A stretch of DNA of 64,000 bases from Apoda limacodes (lineage: Eukaryota; Arthropoda; Insecta; Lepidoptera; Limacodidae): assembly GCA_946406115.1 (NCBI GenBank), contig OX291553.1, forward strand, positions 2,795,001-2,859,000. The letters run 5' to 3'. Shown in pieces: positions 48,190-59,195 of this stretch. The position numbers and the translations under genes were made by a program. The notes below the pieces were generated by a model that made no database searches, had not been told where the DNA came from, and saw only the letters and a list, made by a program, of their open reading frames with translations. Position 1 is the stretch's first letter, and every line of letters starts with the position of its first letter.

Positions 48190-48845
48190 ACCATGCTGAC
48201 TATGTGCGACTTTAAAAAGTCTGCGTAAAACTTCTAACTGCCTTTCGTTGAAAGTTCGCCTCATGATTTACAACTCATTGGCAAAGTCTCAAATCAACTA
48301 TCTTATTGAAGTTTGGGGTGCGGCGGCAAAATCTTACCTTAAAGATCTTCAAATTATTAAAAACAAATTACTCAAAGTGCTTTTCCATTTCGATCACTTT
48401 ACTGTACAAATCTGTACAAACAAACTAAACTAATGAATATTTCGCAGATATACGCCTATAACACATGTCTACATGTGCGAAAAATTCTCGACTCCAGCAT
48501 AAAAACGGAAATTGCTTTAGAGAAAAAAGTATCGCGATACGAGTTAAGAAACCCTAACAAAATCAAATCCCACGCGCCTAGAATCCAACACGGCAAACGG
48601 AACTTTTTACACAAGGGAGTACAACTGTATAACAAACTGTATAACAAACTTCCAAACAAAATTAGTAAACAGAACGGTTTTAACGTATTTAGAGTAAAAT
48701 TGAAAGAATTTATTTTTGAAAATCCTATATTTTTAGACACACGTACGTTAGCAGTCCTACATTGTTATGTCACGTACTGTATTAAATTTAAAAACCTATA
48801 TTTATTTTATATGTATAAAATAGGAATAGCTACCTTAACCTAATG
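48190..48845 (+). pseudogene. LINE reverse transcriptase, C-terminal third
   Basis: Two open pieces make up one tail: LKSLRKTSNCLSLKVRLMIY and NSLAKSQINYLIEVWGAAAK (48205-48330), then MNISQIYAYNTCLHVRKILD, LRNPNKIKSHAPRIQHGKRN, KLPNKISKQNGFNVFRVKLK (48433-48843). The first ends at a stop at 48431-48433, overlapping the second by a base. The layout (xYxSLxxSxxxYxxxxWG, then NKLPxxI, then FxxxLKxxL) is the usual end of a non-LTR RT. The second piece is still open for 136 codons, so this copy is younger than the one at 46.6 kb and may not belong to the same insertion. Confidence 0.75.
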
Positions 48846-50640
48846 TTATGATACCATTACGCAACGAAACTTATTGTATAGTATCATTTTTGTTACATTT
48901 CTTATTGTGAGTTCATCCTTATAAGAATTAAATAATTTAAACATTAAACATTTTAATCAAATGGTAAATTTAGTGAATATTACGGTATCTCTATTGTCAT
49001 CACCACCACAGTTTCTCTCACGACACGTAATACAAGAAATTGACCGCAATTTAGCACACGCGTTAGCCAGGAAGCGGGAACATTCACAATTTCTGCGCAA
49101 ACATATCTAAAGTTGTCCCTTCTTTCATTACGGCCAGAAGGACGGCAAGTCGTGTTTAATATCGGACAGTGTTTTGTCTATGGGCTCCTTAATTGCTTAT
49201 TGGGACACGTTCCATGTCTTCTTTTGTGTTTTTGGATGTTTTTTTTTAGTATTAGAAAAACTTTGTTATTTTGTAGAAATTTACGTTGTTATAATTTATT
49301 TGCAAATGTTAAGCTCAAATTAACATGTTTTAAATTGAACATTTTTTTTTCTTTTAAAGTTATTTATGTGTCATTAGTTTACGAATTGAAATTTGATAAG
49401 TTTAAAAACTTATTGACTGAAATTACTTATATTTCTGCTATTTGTGATAGCTTAAATTTAATTTATAATGTCGATAAATTTATGGCTGTCCTTTATTTTT
49501 TTACTGTGTTCTAAAAATAAAAATGTATGAATCACACAAATGTATGAATACTTAACAGTTTTAAACAATATTTATTCAGGCACAAGTTTTAATAATTTTT
49601 ATTTTACGAATCTCTAAGTTAATCTAAAATTCATCAGTTTTCATATTCAAAAAATGATTTTTACTCCATGTAACAAATAAAGCGGCTCTATCGAATTGTG
49701 TGACTTTTAGTGACGAAATAGTAAAGAAAGCAAACGATTAAATAGCTTTGTGCTTAAAACATTCGCCACAGAAATTAGGTTTCTCTTAACGATTTAAAAT
49801 TCGTACTCGTAGATGACAGTGATCAAATAAACACACTTATTTATAATATACCGTGTGTAAGTCTGTTCGTGTTCAGATTTAGGACTATGGCATACCTAGT
49901 AAAAGCGTTGCGTTTCGACCAGTGTACAAAGACATATTAAACTATTGAAGCATATCTTAATGTTTTAATGGCAAATTATTATAATATTAGCAAATCCACA
50001 TAATAAAGGTTTGAACTAAAACATATATTTTTTTCACGTCAGAAACTGTACTAAGGACTGTAACAAAATTAATTAAATTCTTGCAAGCTTAGCTCGTTTC
50101 GGTATGACATCACCTTAAGTATAACATAAAAAGTAGGCATGTATGAATAAAAAATGCCTGTTTTTCCAAGAATCTATTTTTGGTGACGAATTGCAATTGA
50201 TTCATTTAAAAAATTGCAATGGATACTCAATTTAAAGGTATATGTATTTTGTTTATTTTTAATTCAGTATATTTTCTAAGTACAGTGATGGGTAAAATAT
50301 TTTTCAATGAGACTTTAGACTAGTGTGTCCATTTCAATTAATGGGTCGAAATTAATTGTACATTCAGTATTGTCTACTTGATGTCGCAGAAATAATAAAC
50401 ATTGAATAGCATAATAAGCTTTAGAATATTTACAGAAATAGGTATATTTAAATAATATATAAACTTATATGAAACAATTTAAATATTTTTGTTTGTGTTT
50501 AGTTAATTTGTAAATTAAGAACTAAAGTAAGTAAAGAACTGTTCCGTTTTGGTACTAAAATAAATTTAAAAATTAACCAGCTTATGAGTAATTTTTTTCT
50601 AAGGAGAAAAAAGGACAAACAAACTCACTTTCGCATTAAA
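48846..50640. other. AT-rich intergenic DNA
   Basis: Contains a 133-codon frame (49113-49514) whose AT-rich, hydrophobic translation matches no family I know. Nothing else recognised. Confidence 0.4.
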
Positions 50641-50900
50641 ATTATTTATATGAATAATTCAGTTATTGAGCTATGTTCTTACTTAAATATAAAACTGCTC
50701 ATAGTATAATTAGTATGGATAATTCAGTTATTTTGTTATGTTCTTAAATATGAACCCGCTCATAGTATAATTAGTATGGATAATTCAGTTATTTTGTTAT
50801 GTTCTTAAATATGAACCCGCTCATAGTATAATTTATTAGTATGTATAATTCAGTTATTTAGTTATGTTCTTAAATATAAAACTGCTCATAGTATAATTAG
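50641..50900. repeat. 61-bp tandem repeat, four units
   Basis: Consensus ATAGTATAATTAGTATGGAT, AATTCAGTTATTTTGTTATG, TTCTTAAATATGAACCCGCT, C. The two middle units are identical; the outer ones differ (AAAACTGCTC for GAACCCGCTC), so the middle duplication is the most recent. Confidence 0.95.
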
Positions 50901-52016
50901 CTACGCCTATTTAAATATTCGTTATCTGTTTGAGACTCTTAATGACCGCCCCCGTACTCGGGTACTGCCGGTACAAACAGCCAATATAACAATATAAACA
51001 TTATATACTAGTAGCTTGATATTGTGTTCAGCTCAGCGTTCTTGTAGAATCTCTATTTGCAAGCAGAAGCGACTCTCGTTTGAAGTAAGATAGGAGCGGC
51101 GCACGCTATCTCGGTGGCTCACTGAGCAAATACCTACGTCGCGAGCGTTTTGCAAACAGCAAACACGTCCGACAACCACTTAGCCACTGTGTTGTGCTAT
51201 TTGTGCTAAACCAACCATGTGTGGAATCTAACGTATCTCACACATAAAAAAATTAAAATTAAAATTCTATAAGCAACCCGAATGACAAGCGAGAAGAAGT
51301 TGTTCGCTACGCATGATGTTGGGACGGCTCCAACGACCACCACTGGTTATCTGGAGAATAAAACTGTGAAATTATACATTATACGTACATAGATTCCATG
51401 TCGAGAAGTCGATTATTGAGTCAATTTATCGCTTCAGGGGGAAATTGGCCGCCCATCCTGGATTTTTACGCATACAAATTTATAAAGCTTGTTATCAATT
51501 ATTGAATTTTTTTAACTAATCAGAGGATAATACAAAAACTAATAAACTAATTGATATATATCTTATTTTCATTTAAAAATGTATTTTTAAAAGAGTTTTA
51601 CCTACTTTTATTATCATGATAATAAACAGGCCGAAAGTCACAAATAACTATGTTCGTCTCCGTTCCTTCCAATAACTGAAGTCTGCAAAAGATAACTGAA
51701 AGCAAGTGACTGTCACAGTTCCGCAGACAGCAGTAGGTACCCGTACTTACTCTCCGCTGACACGAGACGAGAGCAAACTCCTCTCTACATGTACTTGCTT
51801 ACTTACTTACATCAACTACTATCGCCTTATGCACTTCTGCCACAACTATTTAGTTGCTAAAAATGTTTCTGTGTCGAATCTACTCACAAAATATGACTTA
51901 AATTCCAATTTTAATAACTCTCATCCATACATAGTGTGGATACAGGAGTAGAAATTTAAAATATATATATATGACATTGTTCAACGACAATAGTCTGATT
52001 CAATATTGTATATAAT
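50901..52016. other. Intergenic DNA with a GC-richer segment
   Basis: A segment at about 51020-51240 (GTAAGATAGGAGCGGCGCAC..) is less AT-rich than its surroundings. No gene recognised. The 81-codon frame 51706-51951 has no domain. Confidence 0.4.
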
Positions 52017-52245
52017 AGGTGGCACTAGGGTGGCAAACAAGCTAACGGTCCACCTGATGGTAAGCGCTCACCGCAGCCTATGGACGCTTGCAACACCAGG
52101 GGTGTCACTCGCGTGTTGCAGACCCTACGAAAATCTAATAACTTATTTCTTGAATAAGCCCATACTGTAGTCCTCAGAGAAAACCTCATTCCACAACCTA
52201 AACGTTTGCGGGAGGATGTATTCCTGAAACCGTACGTGACCATTT
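52017..52245 (-). repeat. Family A retroposon tail, longest copy
   Basis: GGGTGGCAAACAAGCTAACG, GTCCACCTGATGGTAAGCGC, GGACGCTTGCAACACCAGGG, TCACTCGCGTGTTGC and TTGCGGGAGGATGTATTCCT extend the family further than the other copies. The minus-strand frame 52025-52243 is the usual translation artefact of this repeat. Confidence 0.8.
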
Positions 52246-53743
52246 AAGTTCTGAAGTGTGAGGATGATTTTCCTGCCGATGGTGAGCGGTCCGATGGTAG
52301 AAAGTAGCCGTGGGCATCATTTCGAACGATTCCTCAGAAGCAGAACAGCCCGTTATACAAGCGGAACAAACTCAACAAACAAAACTTGTGAATTTGTGAT
52401 GTGTGATGGTCGACAGTTCTCTCAGCTCATTGTTTTTTTTTCTCAATATGTATAATATACGTGTAATGTTATTTCCACTCACTTATCACTTGTAATGTGG
52501 AGATTAGTGTTGCACGATTTAGCTCGAGCACTCAGTTGGCTCAGCCGAACTCAGCCGCGCTCACTTCGCGCCGAGCCAACACGCTCTACACTAGAGCCAG
52601 ATAACAGAACAGCCCACCAACATATAACTGGAACATATTTGCATACTTCAGCTGCTTTAATTAGGCAGGTATTTACTAAATACTACTTTGTGCCTACTTT
52701 GTATTCGTTCATTCATGAATTACTTTTTAATTCATGCAAATTACGAAAAATAATGCTTCATGTGTTTAAAAAGTAAAATATTATTATTTTTACTATAGGT
52801 ACACAAGGAAATATAGATCATATAGTAGTACTTTGTGTCATGCTCCTTTGTGGCTCCTTATTGCAAAGAAGTTGTAATATTTCAAATCTGAAAGTTGAAT
52901 TACTTACTATGTTACCTAAGTAAGTTTCAGGTAAAAAAAAATTAAATCAATATGAATTTTTAAGTTATTAAGATTCTGTAATTTATATATTGTATTGATA
53001 ATTATATCAAAAATTTCATCGCGCTGTTAAATGGATGTTTTCTTAATTTTATGCACAATGTGTTTCATAAAACTTTCAACAATTAAATATATATCTATAA
53101 TTTGAGTGGTACTTTGCAGAAGTGCACCAGGGACGTACGTAACAACTGAAAGCTTTGGAAATCAGGTGTGACGTATCATATAACTAAAAAAAATTAAAAA
53201 GTAATTATATTAACACGGGTAACACTGTTGGTCCGTTTAATTAAGAGAGGGCAGATATATGCAAGATATGTTTTTCAGAGAGTTTTGTTCTATTGTTATA
53301 TTATTCATCTTTATTATGTTTAATCATCGCTGCAAACTATTAACTTTTTTGCGCGCTTATTTTAACTTACCTTACTTTTTCAATTATACATTAGCACAGC
53401 GGTATTGAATTGGATTTCAAAGCAGAGAAAAGTTGACCAGTACAATAGGTAACAGGCTTACATAACATTACATATATAAATCGACAAAAAACCTTAATAT
53501 TATGTATAGTGCGTCTATAATATCTTGGCACGTCCAACAAAACACCTAAATGTATAAAAGTGTAAGTGTAAGTAAGTATAAAGTAACACTGTCACGAATA
53601 TTACAAACACATACAATACAATTTGTTTATTTAGACTACAGTATCATGACTATATATTATTATAATCATTTAACTGTATAGCTGTATCAAGCATAACATT
53701 GAGATTTCTTACTGACTACCCCTACTAATCTCTATATAATATA
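52246..53743. other. Intergenic DNA
   Basis: A GC-richer block at about 52515-52605 (ACTCAGTTGGCTCAGCCGAA..) overlaps a 93-codon frame (52495-52776) that I cannot assign. Otherwise AT-rich with nothing recognised. Confidence 0.4.
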
Positions 53744-54925
53744 CTAGCTTTTCGCCCGCGGCTTTGCTCGCATAAACTTCAAGATTTGTGCAGTTTTTTT
53801 AATGAACAAACTGTAAAGTGTAATCCTTATTGTCATATCTTCAGGGTTTAAAATTCAAAAGTTTATTTCTAAAACGATGTTAATGACAAAAAATGAAACC
53901 GAAATCTAATTTTTTTTATTTTCTCCTTAGCGATTGGAGTTGGGCGATGATGGCAGTTAATAAAAATTTGCTATGCCCTTTCATGCTCTTAAGAGTTGAA
54001 TTTTGAAAAAAACCGTATCTATAAAATTTTTGTAAATTTCGCAACGGCACGCGGTTTATGCTTTGACGTTGATTTTGGAATCTTTTGTTTTTAACGATGC
54101 CTTCAGTACAAATCAACCTGTGCTTTTCTTTTTTTGCACATAAACCTTGCCACCCCCTTTCTCCGCTTTGGATATGTTTCTTATTCCTTCAATTTTAAAT
54201 ATCCCGAAAGTCATGTTAGATTAATTATGTTAAATAGCTTTAATACCAAATTTTTTAATATAAACATAAAATAATAACGATGCTTGGGTTGCCGTCTTAT
54301 TAGGGATTAAAGTTTTAATGTCCATAAAATATTTTAAGTATCATCAATTGAGTAAAAAAACATGTACACCTAGCTTAAAGTAAATTTACTACACCGTCTC
54401 TCCCTATAGCAGCTGAATTTTTAGAAACCGCAAAACACTTCGTTTTTAATTGTCTTAAAAATCATGTTTACCCAAATTTTAAGTAAATTTTCGATAGAAA
54501 TATATTATTTAAGACAAACTCTCTAATTTCCTTTTCCCCGTAGGAGTCGACAAAATATCTACGTGTTTTACTATTATTTGTGATGAAAAGCATGAACATT
54601 AAGATACAATTAAATTCGACCATAAGAAATGATTGACAATACAAACTGTGTCTTCCTATTTCTTCCGTTAAGGGTTCAATTTTGAAACACACCAAAATAC
54701 GCTAATCCTAATTGTGTTTCAGAGCATTAATACTAAGCTTGAAGACAATTTATCTAAAAGAAATTATTTTCTGTACAAATTTTGCCACCCTTTTGATGAA
54801 GATACTTTGTCAGCTCTTTTTACTATTAAAGGTTGAATTTAAAAAAACACTAAAAGATGTTCATTAATTGTGAAGAAAATCATATATCTTAAGTTTCAAG
54901 TAAATTAAATAAACAATATTTAAAT
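53744..54925 (-). mobile_element. Helitron-like element, reverse orientation
   Basis: The left end CTAGCTTTTCGCCCGCGGCT, read on the minus strand, is a CCGCGG hairpin followed by CTAG-T, the 3' end type of lepidopteran Helitrons. To the right come units related to those in 42680-45329: AAATTTTGCCACCC near 54777, CTTGCCACCCCCTTTCTCC near 54147 and AACAATATTTAAATAC near 54912. The 5' end is not clear. Non-coding. Confidence 0.6.
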
Positions 54926-55351
54926 ACAGGCCTCTGTCATAACCTTTTTAGAGTTCCGTACCTTAAAAGGAAAAAATGAACCCTTTAAGGATCACTCTGG
55001 AACTGACCCTCAAGATACAGGCTCACCTAGTTTGAGGGTCAGGGTTCCCTGCGTCTTATGAGTGTAGTAAATTCTAAATGCTAATTATAATAAATTAAAA
55101 AGTAACATAAAAATAAGAAGGAAAATATGCAACAAAAAAAATATAAATAACATGGATAAGTTACTAGTTTTAGTAGTTACTAGCGAATGTGCTCTTAACA
55201 GGTGACAATTTACACATTCTGCTGTGTCACTTACAGCCACCGAAAACCTTTATGTTACCTACGTTAGTGTATAATGTTATTTTAACCAATTATTGCAATG
55301 TACTACATGTTAATTTAAATGTGAATAAATAATTAAAAAAAAAATCACAAA
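54926..55351. other. Spacer with a family B/C end
   Basis: AGAGTTCCGTACCTTAAAAG at 54951 is a minus-oriented B/C terminus. The rest is unassigned AT-rich DNA. Confidence 0.45.
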
Positions 55352-55790
55352 TTACCCAATAAAAATTTGTATCTTTTTCTTCTTAGGGTACCATATTCTA
55401 ACGGATGTAAGCGACCACCAAACGGAACTCTTATTCCTATTCTTTGCTAGGCTGCAGAGACTAGTAGTGTCTTTGGTATCGGTCCAGCTCTTTGGTATCG
55501 GTCCAGCTCTTTGGTATCGGTCCAGCTCTTTGGTATCGGTCCAGCTCTTTAAGTTATCACTCCATCCTATTAGTCTTCTCCATCGCCCTCGTTTTTCCTC
55601 TATTTTCCGTTCAATAATGTTTTTTATGAAATTATATTTTTCATGTCGGTACAAGTGTCCAAAGTATGCTACATTCCGCTTCTTGATTGTTGCGAGTAAT
55701 TCTAGCTTTTTATTCATTCTGTTAAGTACTTCCACATTTTTTATTTTATCTTACCATGAAATGTTCAACATTCGTCTATAGATCCACATT
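55352..55790 (-). pseudogene. RTE-type LINE, C-terminal end with internal tandem expansion
   Basis: On the minus strand, from 55790: MWIYRRMLNISW, stop, DKIKNVEVLNRMNKKLELLA, TIKKRNVAYFGHLYRHEKYN, IIERKIEEKRGRWRRLIGWS, DNLKSWTDTK. These are the hallmark phrases of the RTE ORF2 C-terminus. The NLKSW phrase is then lengthened by the 19-bp repeat: SWTDTKELDRYQRAGPIPKS returns to SWTDTKDTTSLCSLAKNRNK after three added copies. 57 bp is a multiple of 3, so the frame is regained. One in-frame stop near 55752 and 5' truncation mark it as a dead copy. Confidence 0.85.
55470..55549. repeat. 19-bp tandem repeat, four units
   Basis: CTTTGGTATCGGTCCAGCT four times with no mismatch, inside the RTE remnant. 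Perfect identity points to a very recent expansion or to assembly or polymerase slippage. Confidence 0.95.
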
Positions 55791-56250
55791 TCAATTACAA
55801 AATCTGTATGAGAATTCCAATTTTTTTGTAAGTAAAACCATAAATAGTTCAAGGCTTTTTTTTTTCTCAAAAGTCTAAGCGTACAAAGTCGCGAGAAAAT
55901 TTTAGTCTATAGACATTAAAGTAAAAATGGACTGACTGATTGATAGTTATATCAAGGCACAGCTAAACTACTTGGTTTTGAAATTTTGCAGAGTGATTTT
56001 TATTAGAACGTAGGCGACAAGACAGGATTACAAATTTAATGAGGATTGGATGTTTCACGGAGAGTCGCCATTTTTGAAGCTTAATGCAGAAAATTAGTAT
56101 TTGGCCTCTAGGTTGGAAATTCAATCTACAGGGAAAAATAGGGAATGAAAATTGTACGAGAATTTCGATATTATTGTTGGTGAAGCAGTTAAAAGCTTTC
56201 TTTTTTTTCACAAGTCCACGTGGACGAAGTCGCGGGTATAGTTCGTAAAT
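55791..56250 (+). repeat. Two Helitron-like tails in series
   Basis: Phrase AAAGTCGCGAGAAAATTTTAG followed directly by a head-like TCTATAGACATTAAAGTAAA (about 55903) and, after ATGGACTGACTGATTGATAG, a second tail ACGAAGTCGCGGG near 56225. Both tails are diverged from the CCGCGG consensus. Confidence 0.4.
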
Positions 56251-58940
56251 AAAAATAAAAAGTCGCGTTTGTACAAAAAATCTAATAAAGGAGGGATGTT
56301 TGGTTTCTTACCAGCAGGAATGACGAATCAATTTCAAACAACTAATTTAGCTGGACGTAACTAACCGAAAGGAAAGCTAGGAGGCGTTCTACTTAGTCAC
56401 CCCGCGCTTGTCACGGTAGCGGTAGCGGCAGTAGACGCTACAAGCGGCGTGACGTCACAAAGCGACACCGGCGCTGGCGGTGCGTTTGATCATGTCCTGC
56501 CTGACAGGGTTGCCACATTGGAAGTTTTTTCATTAGTTAGTTAAACCACTGAGTAATACTTCAATTCTATTGCTTGCACCTTGATTAATTAAAATCTTAA
56601 CGATATCTCCTAAAAATATAAGATCGCTATTTATTACACCCCCGCAAGACATTTGATAAGATAACCTTTTCAATGATACGCTACACTATAGGATAGATGA
56701 GAAAAGAAAAATCATTTCTACTTTATGTGTAGGGGAGGTAATAAATGTTTAAGGTTTTATTGAACCACTTTGTCGGAGTAATTCATATGATGAAAGAGTC
56801 ACTGAGCTGAGCCGCAGATAGACAGACCGACAGCCGGACGGTCATCGCGAAACTATCAGGGTTTCTTGTCGAGTACGGAACCTTTAAGAAAGTTAAATGC
56901 AAGTCTAAATGGGAGTCAGGTTTTTTTAAATTATGAAGGTAAGTAAAGGTAAGTACTTAAAATCAGATGAATATACTTTTTATTTTCCTAAAAAAAAATA
57001 TCTATAAATACGATTTATTTTAAATTATTGAGCTCTTAAAATTTAAACACAAGACACCACGTCACATTTTGTACATTTTTGGCCATAAGTCATAAATAAT
57101 ATGATTTGACATTCAGAATAATTTTGAAATAATGAAAACCCGTCGATATAATCTACTGGTTAGGGTGTTACTTGTCACTACTATATTTAAAACCCGTTAT
57201 TAATTCAAAAACTTTAGGTAATAAACAAAGCCCAGAGAAGCAATTTTTATAACTGTACGAAATATGAAGTCTATAACTTAGTACATAGTTGTTAATAAAA
57301 ATAGCTGTGACCATCGATACTCCTTTATTCTAAGAGACAGACATCGAATTTTCACACACTATGCCTAAGAATTATTTTTATTATTTTCGTGGGGAACAAA
57401 ATCTGTACTCCCAAAGTCCAACTAGCACTTAAATGTTTGTTAGGGTGCCTACTAAAAGCCAACAAGTGCCAGCCAGCACTTTTATTAAACCAACGCTATC
57501 TGTCTCTTAAGGGGCTCTAAAATGTGCATTTATTTTGTAACTATCATAACGACGGATATCATATAAAATTATTAAGAAAACAAAAATAAAAAATTGGTGG
57601 TCACTCATACAAGAACTATGTTTTTTTGCGTTTTTGCTCTATTGTAATAAATATAGATAGGTACTTAATACGTAAGTGATTGTTGAGCAGGCTTTAAAAA
57701 AAAAACACAAATAAGGAACGGATTCATAAAACACTAGCAGATTGGGCTAAAAGATTACTTTGTATGTATATAATAGTATATGTAAGCAGATATCACCAAA
57801 ATCAGGGAGTCAAATCAATAGAATTTTCTAGATTTCGAAACCTATCAATGTAATGTAAACATCATTATAATGTAGTAGGTACGTAGGTAGGTGTTCTAGA
57901 TTGAAGTCGTTGGTCATAATTATTATGCTTATATATTATATTATTATACTTATTATTGTACATATTGTGTTGTGTTATTGTGTGCACATACTTACTTATA
58001 CAATCCGTACAAATGTTTTGTTATAAATATTATAACAATAAAATAGAAGTTAGAATAGAGATTATAACAATAAGTTCCTAAAGCTTATACTTTGCTTAAG
58101 TTGTTATTTTTTCCACGCAATGAATCAAAGAATGAAAATAAACCTTTTTTGTTATATTGTAGACAGTAAAAGTAACGAATCATCGCGGCAATGACTTGAG
58201 AATACGTAACAATGGTGCTTTGAAGGATTATGGAAATTGCGATGACTATTCGTTTGCGTTATTATAAGCAAATAGTAGACAAAAAAATAAAGTCATAAAC
58301 TCTGTCGGTGGTCTCCCAACAATAGTCAGATAAACAGGGGATTTGAAGTGAAAAGTCAACATTACTTGTCTACCTGCCACGTTTACGCAACAATTCTACG
58401 AAATCATAAGCGATGTAAACAGTGAGCCATCACTCATACAAAAACGACTCATTAACCTGTCACCGCACAAAATAAATTGCCGCGGCGACAATTCAACAAA
58501 TTGTACATAAAAAATAACGTGACCTACTTTGAGCAACGAATAAAAATGTAAAACGAAAAGGGAAATAGGTAGGTAAGCAAGCGTCAATGAATACAAAATA
58601 AAGCTAAATTATTAGTAAACCGCAGTTTAACCGCTCCACTGGTATTCAATTTTCTCGAGCTTTGCATCTCCACCTCGCCGCGAACTCTGACTGCACCACA
58701 GCGTCCACAGCTCAGCACAGTCAGTGCACATTGCATAAATTCTATAATATAATCCTTTCATCAAAACGTGGCGCTCAAAGAAACCGCTTTATAATTTTGC
58801 GTACGCGTGAAAGAGACGGAAGGCTCCAACAAACGGGGTGTCAAACAGCGGTGGGGATAAGACGGCAAAGCTCCCGCAAAGTACACTGAATGCAAAAATG
58901 GCGTGGCGACGAGTGACAAGGTGTCAGCGCGGGGAAGGGG
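56251..58940. other. Upstream region of elB/noc
   Basis: No gene. Contains a GC-rich block at 56390-56500 with a perfect palindromic TGACGTCA at 56450-56457, a B/C-type terminus near 56873, and AT-rich DNA otherwise. From about 58430 the GC content rises towards the gene. Enhancers are likely somewhere here but cannot be located from one sequence. Confidence 0.5.
56390..56500. promoter_or_regulatory. GC-rich block with a CRE-type palindrome
   Basis: CCCCGCGCTTGTCACGGTAG, a GGTAGC triplet repeat and GGCGTGACGTCACAAAGCG with TGACGTCA at 56450-56457 lie in otherwise AT-rich DNA about 2.7 kb upstream of the elB start codon. TGACGTCA is the full CREB/ATF consensus. Function is inference. Confidence 0.3.
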
Positions 58941-59135
58941 GACGTCACAAAGTTTCAGTCTAACGTCGACTACCAGAGGGAACGCACGCATACGTTTTTC
59001 CTTTAAGCGCGTTCGCAACTAGTGTCTTGTGAATAATGAAGTGCTAACGGCAAGCCTTGGATTAGTGAAGTGTTATTATATTGAGTTTGTGAAGGATATT
59101 TTAAGCTGGAAAAGGATACGGGATTGTGGAGCAAG
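58941..59135 (+). promoter_or_regulatory. Putative elB/noc core promoter and 5' UTR
   Basis: A TCAGTC initiator-like hexamer at 58955-58960 follows a GC-rich run and GACGTCAC at 58941-58948. No TATA box stands at the expected distance. If this is the start, the 5' UTR is about 180 nt and includes a three-codon upstream ORF (ATG AAG TGC TAA, 59036-59047). The main ATG has the context GCAAGATGC, with A at -3, favourable for initiation. The start site is not proven and could lie further upstream. Confidence 0.35.
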
Positions 59136-59195
59136 ATGCTCACATCGAGTAACCAGTATTTACGACCGGATTATCTGTCGCCGCTCCCGACCACT
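59136..59195 (+). CDS. elB: elB/noc coding exon 1
   Basis: Twenty codons from the ATG at 59136, ending in ..PLPTT directly before GTAAGT (59196). The exon ends in phase 0. The NQYLRPDYLSPLPTT wording is the conserved N-terminus of the insect Elbow/Noc proteins, which is the reason for accepting this far-upstream exon. Confidence 0.9.

Noticed and set aside
49113..49514. 133-codon + frame with a Phe/Leu-rich product
   Set aside because: T-rich DNA naturally gives Phe/Leu-rich frames that look like membrane proteins. No domain and no start context of note.
52025..52243. 72-codon - frame 'conserved' in moths
   Set aside because: It is the well-known translation artefact of repeat family A, also seen at 31.5 and 38.9 kb.
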